Assembly (NCBI GenBank): GCA_018662905.1
Contig: JABJFE010000005.1
Location: forward strand, 1-6,020
Origin: Flavobacteriaceae bacterium
Lineage (GTDB): Bacteria > Bacteroidota > Bacteroidia > Flavobacteriales > Flavobacteriaceae
DNA length: 6,020 nt
Direction of reading: 5' to 3'
Shown: positions 1-5,842 of the stretch, one piece after another
Numbering within the stretch: position 1 is the stretch's first letter
How the letters are laid out: every line of letters begins with the position of its first letter
Notes under the pieces: generated by a model
What the model saw: the letters and a program-made list of their open reading frames with translations, nothing else
Database searches by the model: none
Told to the model about the DNA's origin: nothing
Position numbers and translations under genes: made by a program

Positions 1-450
1 AATCATCTCAACCAATCCGTCTCCGTTCTTTTCAATTATATTGATTTTGGAACAATAATCATTAGAAGTAATATTAAATAAATTGCTTGACAAGGTTCCT
101 TTTGTCGCTAAAACGCCTATGTTTCCGGTTTTAGTATTAATAGCAGCTGGCTTTATTGCTGGTTCCACACCAATAAAAGGTACTTTAAATGACTTTCTTA
201 ACAAAGAGATACTATTTGTAGTGGCAGTATTACACGCTACCACGATTGTTTTACATCTTTTGTTTCTTAACCATTCGCTATTTTTTAAACTTAAATCTTG
301 AATTTCTTTTTTAGTCTTATTTCCATAAGGAGAATTAAGATTATCAGAAAAGTATATTATATTTTCTTTAGGTAATAATTTTTGAATTGATTTGAAAATT
401 GTCACACCACCAATTCCAGAATCAAAAATACCAATTGGCGAATTATTCAT
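1..450 (-). CDS. murI: Glutamate racemase, N-terminal 150 residues (cut by window edge)
   Basis: Glutamate racemase converts L-glutamate to D-glutamate in the cytoplasm for the peptide stem of peptidoglycan. The ATG at 450 opens a frame that stays open to the left edge. It encodes the first 150 residues of a protein usually about 260-270 long. Visible family motifs are IFDSGIGG at residues 8-15, with Asp10 and Ser11 at the substrate site, PYG at 41-43, and ACNTAT at 72-77, with Cys73 as the first of the two catalytic cysteines. The second cysteine (GCTHYP motif) lies outside the window. IGVLATKGT at 111-119 also fits the family. The segment before PYG reads SDNLNS rather than the textbook DTAR-type sequence, which I recall as a Bacteroidota variant. 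An in-frame stop inside the upstream hairpin rules out a longer start. There is no Shine-Dalgarno sequence; the region before the ATG is U/A-rich. The gene follows the skp/ompH pair, separated by a terminator. Confidence 0.95.
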   Translation of the reverse strand, partial: MNNSPIGIFDSGIGGVTIFKSIQKLLPKENIIYFSDNLNSPYGNKTKKEIQDLSLKNSEWLRNKRCKTIVVACNTATTNSISLLRKSFKVPFIGVEPAIKPAAINTKTGNIGVLATKGTLSSNLFNITSNDYCSKINIIEKNGDGLVEMI

Positions 451-461
451 TAGATAAAAAT

Positions 462-496
462 AAAAAAAAACTACCTAACATAATTAGGTAGTTTTT
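462..496 (-). terminator. Rho-independent terminator after the skp/ompH gene
   Basis: Positions 466-478 and 484-496 are perfect inverted repeats: an 8-bp core ctacctaa/ttaggtag flanked by A/T pairs, 13 bp in all, around a 5-nt loop (479-483). On the minus strand the stem is followed by nine consecutive T residues (470 down to 462), a classic terminator tail. It sits 26 bp past the tandem TAA stops of the preceding gene, so it should end the bamA–skp transcript. The other strand has only five T residues, so it would be a weaker terminator there. The tail ends only 11 nt before the murI ATG, so the hairpin also forms part of the murI leader in any readthrough transcript. Confidence 0.85.
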
Positions 497-522
497 GTAT
501 AAAAATAAAAGGTTGTAATTTA

Positions 523-1029
523 TTAAAATCCTAACTCTTTTTTAACGTCTTCAATTAAGTCTTTTCCGTCAGAAAGAATCAAACTTCCTCCTTGAGTTCC
601 GTCAATTACGTAATCATAACCTTGACCTCTTGCAACTTTTTGTATTGCTGCTCTAGCTTTCTCAATTAAAGGCTTTAATAAATCCGCTTGTTTTTTTTGT
701 ATATCCTGCGATGCAGTTTGTTGATATTGTTGGATGTTTTGTTCCATTCCAGCTAATTCTTTTTGACGCGCTTGGTTAGTAACGTCAGTTTGATTTTGTG
801 CATCAGCAGAATAAGTTTGTAATTTAGTTTGATATTCCTTCATAGATGCGTCAATTTCAGTAGCATAAGTTTTTTGAAGTTTTTCAAGTTGTGCTTGTGC
901 TTCTTTTACTTCCGGCATTTCACTAATTAGTGATTGACTATCAATGTGTGCAATTTTACTTTGTGCTGTTACAGAAACTGTTACTAATAATAATAAAACT
1001 ACTGCTGTTAATTTTTTAAAAGTTTTCAT
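523..1029 (-). CDS. Skp/OmpH-family periplasmic chaperone (standard length)
   Basis: This 168-residue protein belongs to the Skp (OmpH) family, trimeric periplasmic holdases that keep outer-membrane proteins unfolded and soluble until BamA takes them. Residues 1-23 are a clear signal peptide: Lys-rich start, hydrophobic stretch VVLLLLVTVSV, and probable cleavage after TAQ. The mature start KIAHIDSQSLI is the first beta strand of the family core. Residues about 35-118 are rich in Gln, Lys, Glu and Ala with heptad spacing, the long helical arms of the jellyfish-shaped trimer. Residues 119-143 (PLIEKARAAIQKVA, then GYDYVID) are the typical return to the core, followed by a short C-terminal strand and helix. 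The length is usual for the family. It lies 22 bp after the longer skp-like gene, and ends with tandem TAA TAA codons just before the terminator. It is the last gene of the bamA transcript if that hairpin works. The family call is secure; client range is inferred. Confidence 0.93.
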   Translation of the reverse strand: MKTFKKLTAVVLLLLVTVSVTAQSKIAHIDSQSLISEMPEVKEAQAQLEKLQKTYATEIDASMKEYQTKLQTYSADAQNQTDVTNQARQKELAGMEQNIQQYQQTASQDIQKKQADLLKPLIEKARAAIQKVARGQGYDYVIDGTQGGSLILSDGKDLIEDVKKELGF

Positions 1030-1051
1030 TTTTTTTAACTTTAATTTAGGG

Positions 1052-1783
1052 TTATTTTTTTCTTCTTAATTCTAATAGACTATCTCTTTTTCTTTGATAG
1101 GCTTTTCTTTTTTCTTCTTTTTGCTTTAAAATTAATTCTCTTCTTGTTTTAATTTCTTCAGCTTTTTTTAATTTTTTTTCTTCTATTTCTTTCTTTTTTT
1201 CTTCTAATTCTGGATTAAAACTTTCTTTACTGAATTCGAGATTTAACTTTTCTAATTTCTCGGATCTTAAAATACTTTTTAAAACCAGGTCGCTAATATC
1301 GTATTTTTTTTCGGAATATAGAACAATAGCATCAGCAGATTGATCAAATATTTTATCAAATTTCTTTTGTTTTGCGATTGATTGAACAACATTTAAAACT
1401 TGGTCTTGAATTGGCTTGATTAATAAAAGTTCTTGTACAACCCAATCTCCATTAACTCCAAATCGTTTTTCCTTGTAATCGTTCATTTGTTTTACTTCAA
1501 ATTCAATTTCTGATTTTCTGTCATCAACTATTTCTTTTGTAAGTAAAGGTCTTTCAATTTCTAAACTGTCTTTAAGGTTTTCAATAAACTTTGATTTTAA
1601 ATCTATTTCCTTTTTCCACTCTCCAATTTTTTCTTCTAATTGTTGACTAGCAATTGTGTAGTCTTCCATCTTAGACAAAATATATTCCATGTCAATAATA
1701 CCAATTCTTTCACTTTTTTGAGAAAAAGAATACTGAATTAAAAGAGTGAAAATTAATAAAATTGATAAAATTTTAGTTTTCAT
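1052..1783 (-). CDS. Long Skp/OmpH-family periplasmic protein with charged C-terminal helix
   Basis: This 243-residue protein is the longer of two adjacent Skp/OmpH-type proteins. Residues 1-22 form a signal peptide (MKTKILSILLIFTLL, probable cleavage after SFSQ). IGIIDMEYIL at 28-36 matches the first strand of the family core. Residues about 40-120 are the charged coiled-coil arm. KPIQDQV at 123-129 followed by IAKQKKFDKIFDQS marks the conserved return to the core, which ends near residue 172. From residue 190 to the end (DNA 1216 down to 1055) there is an extra tail almost wholly of Lys, Glu and Arg with a few Leu, predicted to be one long helix. Standard family members lack this tail. The role as a chaperone for outer-membrane proteins is inferred from the core and from sitting 31 bp downstream of bamA. 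The job of the tail is unknown. The start is the ATG that opens the signal peptide. Confidence 0.9.
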   Translation of the reverse strand: MKTKILSILLIFTLLIQYSFSQKSERIGIIDMEYILSKMEDYTIASQQLEEKIGEWKKEIDLKSKFIENLKDSLEIERPLLTKEIVDDRKSEIEFEVKQMNDYKEKRFGVNGDWVVQELLLIKPIQDQVLNVVQSIAKQKKFDKIFDQSADAIVLYSEKKYDISDLVLKSILRSEKLEKLNLEFSKESFNPELEEKKKEIEEKKLKKAEEIKTRRELILKQKEEKRKAYQRKRDSLLELRRKK

Positions 1784-1814
1784 TAGACTAATCTATACAT
1801 TAAATATAAGATTT

Positions 1815-4331
1815 CTAAAAGTTTTGACCGATAACAAAATGTGTTTCCCATCCATGAGCCTTGAGATCCCCTGAAAACTCACTGTCAAAACCATATCCAA
1901 AGTCAATTCCAAGAAGTCCAAATGCTGGCATAAAAATACGTACACCTAGACCTGCTGATCTTTTAGCATTGAAAGGATTAAACTCTCTAAAATTATCATA
2001 TCCATTCCCAGACTCTAGAAAGGTTAATGCAAAAATTGACGCAGCTGGCTTTAAACTTATAGGATATCTTAACTCCAAAGAAAATTTGTTATAGATAGTA
2101 GACCCGTCCTGGCTAGATAGAGATTGATTGGTATAACCTCTTAATGCAACTGTTTCTCTTCCGTCCATGGCATATTGAGACATTCCATCCCCTCCAAGAT
2201 AGAACCTGTCAAAAGGAATAATTCCTCTTTTATTATTGTAGGCACCTAAAAATCCAAATTCTGCATGAGTTTTTAAAACAAATTTATCAACTAGTCTTGT
2301 GTACCATGTTCCATTGAATTTGATTTTATAAAATTCTAACCATTTAAACTTTTCTTGATCAATTAATGCTTGGTCAGGTTCCCCGTCTTCATTTTGATAT
2401 TCTGCTTGATTTTCTAAATCGTCATAATCAATATTATTGAACAATGAATAAGGTAATGATAGCTTAGCGCTTAAAGCAAATTGAGATCCACCTAATGGAA
2501 ATACTGGATTTACAAAAGTATTGTCTCTTGCTAGAATAACTTGATAAAATATATTATTTGATTTACCATCACCAAATGTAAATAACCCAGTATAATAGTT
2601 ACTTAAATTATAATATTGATAGCCTATTGATTGACTAAGCTGAAAGTAGTCATCAGGAACTCTTAATTTTTTTGCTAATCCAATTTGAGCTCCAGTTATT
2701 TCAAAAAATTGGTCTTTGTTCGCTTGGCCAGTAAAGTAGTCATATCTAAATTGTTTTGTTCTAGAAATAGAAGTTGAAAAGGAAACAGGTTGTCTTCCGC
2801 CAAGCCATGGTTCTGAAAAAGAAAAACTCGCAGTATTATAAAATCTATTCGCCTGAAGTCTTAAAGATAGCGCTTGACCATCTCCCATCGGAAGAGGTTT
2901 GTATGCAGCTTTATCTTTTAAACCTTTCACTGAAAAATTATTGAAGGATAAGCCTAATGTTCCTATAAAACCTCCACCTCCATAACCACCCTGAAGCTCT
3001 ACTTGACTGGCACCTTTTTCTACAAGACCATATTCAATATCAACAGTTCCAGCATTTGGATCAACATTTTTAAAATCAGGACTAATTTGTTCAGGATCAA
3101 AGAACCCCATTTGACCAAGTTCCCGTACCGTTCTAACAATTTGAGATTTACTGTAAATATTTCCAGGCTTTGTTCTTAATTCACGATAGATAACATGATC
3201 ATTAGTTCTTGTATTTCCAACTACAGTTATTTTATTGAAATAAGCAGGTTTGCCCTCAACTACTCTGATCTCAAAGTTTATTGTATCGTTTTCAACAGAT
3301 ACTTCAACTGGATTAATGTTTGAAAATAAATATCCATTGTTTTGGTATAAGTTTGAAAGATCTTCTCCATCAGGTTTAGTATTGTCAGAAATTCTTTTCT
3401 TTAACAAAACACCATTATAGGTGTCTCCCGTAAAAAGCCCTAAAGCTCTAGAAAGCTGGGCGTCTGAATAAACTGAGTTTCCAAGGAACGCGATATCTCC
3501 AAAATAATATTTATTTCCTTCTTGAAGATCAATATTAATTGTTATTTTATTTCCATCTGTAATAACAGAGTCAGTAAGTATACGGGCATCACGGTAACCT
3601 TTTTCCTTATAGAAATCCAAAATTGAATTTAAATCCTCTTTATATTCTTTTTCAATGAATTTCGATTTTTTCCAAAACCTTCCAAAAAGTTTTGTTTTGG
3701 TTTTTTTCATCTTCTTTTTTAATTTAGAAGATTTTGTAAGTTCATTTCCTTTAAAGTTAATTTGATCGATTTTCACCCTATCACCAAGATCAACTTTAAT
3801 TAACATTTTACTGAAATTAACTTCACTTGAATCAGGCAATATGTTAATTGAAACTTTAGCGTTTAAAAAACCATCTTTTTTATATTTATTGATTATATAG
3901 TTTTTAGTAGTTTTTATAAAATTTTCAGTTATTTTCTTTCCTTTTTTTAGCTCAGTTTCTGCAACTATTGTCTCAATTTTTGATTTTTTTAAACCAGTAA
4001 TTTTATATTCTGATAAAGTTGGAAGTTCTATTATATCAATTTGAATACTTGCTTCTCCATCTTGAACATTTGTCAAGTAAAAATTAATATCACTAAACAA
4101 GTCTAATTTCCAAAGTTTACTGATTATAGCACTAATTTCTTCTCCTGGAATTCTGATTTTTTGACCTTCTTTAAGTCCAGTGTATGTAATTACTGTCTGT
4201 TCATTGAAGTTTTTTAATCCTGTAACTGAGACATCTTTAAGAATATACTCATTTCCTTTTGTGAAGGAGGTTTCCTGTGCTAAAGAATTAAAACTTATTG
4301 AAAACACAAATAATGTTAGTAAATATTTCAT
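1815..4331 (-). CDS. bamA: Outer-membrane protein assembly factor BamA
   Basis: BamA is the Omp85-family core of the BAM machine, which folds and inserts beta-barrel proteins into the outer membrane. The 838-residue product starts at 4331, where the ATG opens a good signal peptide (MKYLLTLFVFSISF, cleavage after SLAQ). The frame runs open upstream to 4517, but that extension overlaps uppS and would bury the signal peptide. Five POTRA domains can be read at roughly residues 30-103, 107-183, 186-273, 275-359 and 364-437, followed by a 16-strand barrel from about 443. The loop-6 motif LRGY is at 730-733, matching the conserved VRGF/Y of Omp85 proteins. The protein ends with FVIGQNF, a terminal-Phe beta signal. 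POTRA3 carries a Lys-rich stretch at about 200-226, and an acidic loop lies at about 633-662. Length is usual for Bacteroidota BamA. It lies 28 bp after uppS and 31 bp before the first skp-like gene, so co-transcription with its chaperones is likely. Confidence 0.97.
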   Translation of the reverse strand: MKYLLTLFVFSISFNSLAQETSFTKGNEYILKDVSVTGLKNFNEQTVITYTGLKEGQKIRIPGEEISAIISKLWKLDLFSDINFYLTNVQDGEASIQIDIIELPTLSEYKITGLKKSKIETIVAETELKKGKKITENFIKTTKNYIINKYKKDGFLNAKVSINILPDSSEVNFSKMLIKVDLGDRVKIDQINFKGNELTKSSKLKKKMKKTKTKLFGRFWKKSKFIEKEYKEDLNSILDFYKEKGYRDARILTDSVITDGNKITINIDLQEGNKYYFGDIAFLGNSVYSDAQLSRALGLFTGDTYNGVLLKKRISDNTKPDGEDLSNLYQNNGYLFSNINPVEVSVENDTINFEIRVVEGKPAYFNKITVVGNTRTNDHVIYRELRTKPGNIYSKSQIVRTVRELGQMGFFDPEQISPDFKNVDPNAGTVDIEYGLVEKGASQVELQGGYGGGGFIGTLGLSFNNFSVKGLKDKAAYKPLPMGDGQALSLRLQANRFYNTASFSFSEPWLGGRQPVSFSTSISRTKQFRYDYFTGQANKDQFFEITGAQIGLAKKLRVPDDYFQLSQSIGYQYYNLSNYYTGLFTFGDGKSNNIFYQVILARDNTFVNPVFPLGGSQFALSAKLSLPYSLFNNIDYDDLENQAEYQNEDGEPDQALIDQEKFKWLEFYKIKFNGTWYTRLVDKFVLKTHAEFGFLGAYNNKRGIIPFDRFYLGGDGMSQYAMDGRETVALRGYTNQSLSSQDGSTIYNKFSLELRYPISLKPAASIFALTFLESGNGYDNFREFNPFNAKRSAGLGVRIFMPAFGLLGIDFGYGFDSEFSGDLKAHGWETHFVIGQNF

Positions 4332-4359
4332 TTTACTAATCACAGTGTTTTTTTTGTTG

Positions 4360-5079
4360 TTAAATAATTTTTCCAAATCTTCTTTCTCTTTTTTGATAGT
4401 CCTGTAAAGCATGTAAAAAATCTTCTTTTTTAAAATCAGGCCAAAGTATGTCAGTAAAATACATTTCTGCGTATGCAATTTGCCAAAGCAGAAAGTTACT
4501 GACTCTTTTTTCACCACCTGTTCTAATCAAAAGATCTACATTAGGTAAATTTCGGGTGTAAAGATGCTCATTTATTATGTTTTCATCAATATTTTTTACA
4601 GAAATTATGTTATTTTTAACTTTATTCGAAACTTCTCTGATAGCATTTACTATTTCTTGTTTAGATCCGTAGCTAATCGCTAGATTTAAATTTAATTTAT
4701 TGTTGTTTTTAGTTACATCAATTATACTTTCTAATTTAGATTTTGGTTTATTTTTGAGTGCTTCTAAATTTCCAACTACATTTAATTTAATTCCATTATC
4801 GATAAGAGAAGCTCTCTCTTTATCTAAAGAATAAACTAATAAATCCATAAGCGCATTAACTTCAATTTTTGGTCTATTCCAATTTTCTGTAGAAAAGACA
4901 AAAAGAGTTAAATTTTTGATTCCAAGTTTTATGGATTGATCTATACACTCTCTAACAGATTTAGTTCCATTTTCATGACCAAAAGCCCTTTTTCTTCCAA
5001 TTTTTTTAGCCCATCTTCCGTTACCATCCATTATTATCGCTACATGGTTTGGTAAATGAGTAAAATCTATTTTATTCAT
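4360..5079 (-). CDS. uppS: Undecaprenyl diphosphate synthase (cis-prenyltransferase)
   Basis: UppS extends farnesyl diphosphate with eight isopentenyl diphosphate units in cis to make C55 undecaprenyl diphosphate, the carrier lipid for peptidoglycan and surface polysaccharides. The 239-residue product has all family signatures in order: IIMDGNGRWAK at 15-25 with catalytic Asp18, GHENG at 34-38, FSTENW at 62-67, and DLLIRTGGE at 182-190. Next come Arg192 and Ser194 in the isopentenyl-diphosphate site, AYAEMYF at 202-208 with metal-binding Glu205, WPDF at 213-216, and RERRFG at 231-236. Length is typical. The ATG at 5079 is chosen because family members begin a few residues before the HVAIIMDG strand. 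An earlier in-frame ATG at 5118 would overlap the DUF6089 gene and add 13 residues unlike the family. It starts 7 bp after the DUF6089 stop and ends 28 bp before bamA, so it is almost certainly in one operon with both. Confidence 0.96.
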   Translation of the reverse strand: MNKIDFTHLPNHVAIIMDGNGRWAKKIGRKRAFGHENGTKSVRECIDQSIKLGIKNLTLFVFSTENWNRPKIEVNALMDLLVYSLDKERASLIDNGIKLNVVGNLEALKNKPKSKLESIIDVTKNNNKLNLNLAISYGSKQEIVNAIREVSNKVKNNIISVKNIDENIINEHLYTRNLPNVDLLIRTGGEKRVSNFLLWQIAYAEMYFTDILWPDFKKEDFLHALQDYQKRERRFGKII

Positions 5080-5086
5080 AATTTTT

Positions 5087-5800
5087 TTAATTAGGACAGT
5101 AGCATTTTTTATTCCCAAAAAGATAAGTTAATGTAATTCCACTAAAAACATACCAATCTTTACTTAAAGTTGATCCAAAGTTTTCTGAAGAATCTTTATA
5201 TTTCTCTACAGGATAACTTCCATCAAGATTATCTGAAAAAGATTGGTTAGCAGTAATTTCAAATCCAAATATAAAATTCTTTAAGGGCTTAATTTTGTAG
5301 CCAATTGTAATAGGAACAGAAATATTACTTCCTTTTCCATACTGATTAGCTTCTAATTCTCCAATTTCATACCTAAGAGCATTATAATTAAAAAAATTAA
5401 TTCCAGAACTTATGTAGGGTGTCATTTGTAAGGAGGAACTGTGAATATCAAAATCGAGAAAATTAAAATCTATAGCCAAACCTAATTCAATTAAAGTGTT
5501 CTTAAAATATCTTCCTCTTTCTTTACGATATTCAACTGTATTTGGCCAGTTGTCAGAACTACCAATTTTAGCATAATTAAGTTTTGCTCTTAATGCAATT
5601 CTTTCATTTAAATTTTTTCTAAAAATAACACCAGCAACTATGTTGGTAGAAATATTATAAGAGAATGGATGTATGTAAGTAGTTGGTCCAATATCCCCAA
5701 TATAATTTGATCCTCCAGAAAAAACACCAATTTCATTATTTTGAGAAAATACAGTCATTGAAATAAATAAAATTATGACATGTATTTTTTTTCTTTTCAT
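5087..5800 (-). CDS. DUF6089-type predicted outer-membrane beta-barrel protein
   Basis: This 237-residue secreted protein has a signal peptide at residues 1-20 (KRKK, then HVIILFISMTVFS, cleavage near SQ/NN). The mature part begins EIGVFSGGSNYIGDIG, which I recognise as the start of the DUF6089 family found next to uppS and bamA in Flavobacteriia. The rest alternates short amphipathic strands (for example LIELGLAIDFNFLDFDI at 103-119, ISVPITIGYKI at 160-170, DWYVFSGITLTYLF at 215-228) with turns rich in Asn, Ser and Gly. This suggests an eight-strand OmpA-sized barrel in the outer membrane. The C-terminus ends KKCYCPN, placing Cys233 and Cys235 just past the last strand; these are the only cysteines in the protein. 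No enzymatic motif is visible and no function is known to me. The ATG at 5800 opens the signal peptide; the stop lies 7 bp before uppS. A possible promoter lies just upstream. Being in the outer membrane, it should be a BamA client. Confidence 0.85.
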   Translation of the reverse strand: MKRKKIHVIILFISMTVFSQNNEIGVFSGGSNYIGDIGPTTYIHPFSYNISTNIVAGVIFRKNLNERIALRAKLNYAKIGSSDNWPNTVEYRKERGRYFKNTLIELGLAIDFNFLDFDIHSSSLQMTPYISSGINFFNYNALRYEIGELEANQYGKGSNISVPITIGYKIKPLKNFIFGFEITANQSFSDNLDGSYPVEKYKDSSENFGSTLSKDWYVFSGITLTYLFGNKKCYCPN

Positions 5801-5810
5801 AATGTGATAG

Positions 5811-5818
5811 CAAATATA
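5811..5818 (-). promoter_or_regulatory. Possible Bacteroidota-type -7 promoter element upstream of the DUF6089 gene
   Basis: On the minus strand this reads TATATTTG, an exact match to the TAnnTTTG -7 consensus of the Bacteroidota housekeeping sigma factor. It lies in the 42-bp gap between nadK and the DUF6089 gene. I see no convincing TTG-type -33 element 17-23 bp upstream, and in such AT-rich DNA a chance match is plausible. If used, transcription would start only a few bases before the ATG at 5800, giving an almost leaderless message. It would let the envelope genes be transcribed separately from nadK. Confidence 0.3.
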
Positions 5819-5842
5819 GATAAATTCAATTTTTAATATGTT

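Noticed and set aside
83..301. Plus-strand open frame of 72 codons with hydrophobic segments
   Set aside because: It lies wholly antisense to murI, whose catalytic motifs are intact in the opposite strand. It has no ribosome-binding signal and resembles no family.
100..350. Divergent sequence before PYG in MurI (SDNLNS instead of DTAR-like), considered as a sign of a defunct racemase
   Set aside because: Asp10, Ser11, PYG and the first catalytic Cys73 are all intact, and I recall similar versions in other flavobacterial MurI proteins. A clade variant is more likely than loss of function.
1801..1808. TATATTTA on the minus strand before the long skp-like gene, close to the TAnnTTTG promoter element
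   Set aside because: The final conserved G is missing. The nearest TTTG upstream is about 26 bp away, beyond the usual spacing, and AT-rich gaps yield such matches by chance.
1861..2094. Plus-strand open frame of 77 codons
   Set aside because: It is a shadow of the C-terminal barrel of BamA, with no independent coding evidence.
4180..4407. Plus-strand open frame of 75 codons, with a GGAGG sequence near 4265
   Set aside because: It is antisense to the start of bamA and the end of uppS. The GGAGG lies inside the frame rather than before its start, and these genes do not use such sites.
4332..4517. N-terminal extension of bamA to an upstream ATG at 4517
   Set aside because: It would overlap the uppS coding end by about 158 bp and place 62 non-family residues ahead of a clear signal peptide. 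The ATG at 4331 is the sensible start.
5080..5118. N-terminal extension of uppS to an ATG at 5118
   Set aside because: It would overlap the DUF6089 gene and add 13 residues not seen at the start of the family. The ATG at 5079 fits the usual length.
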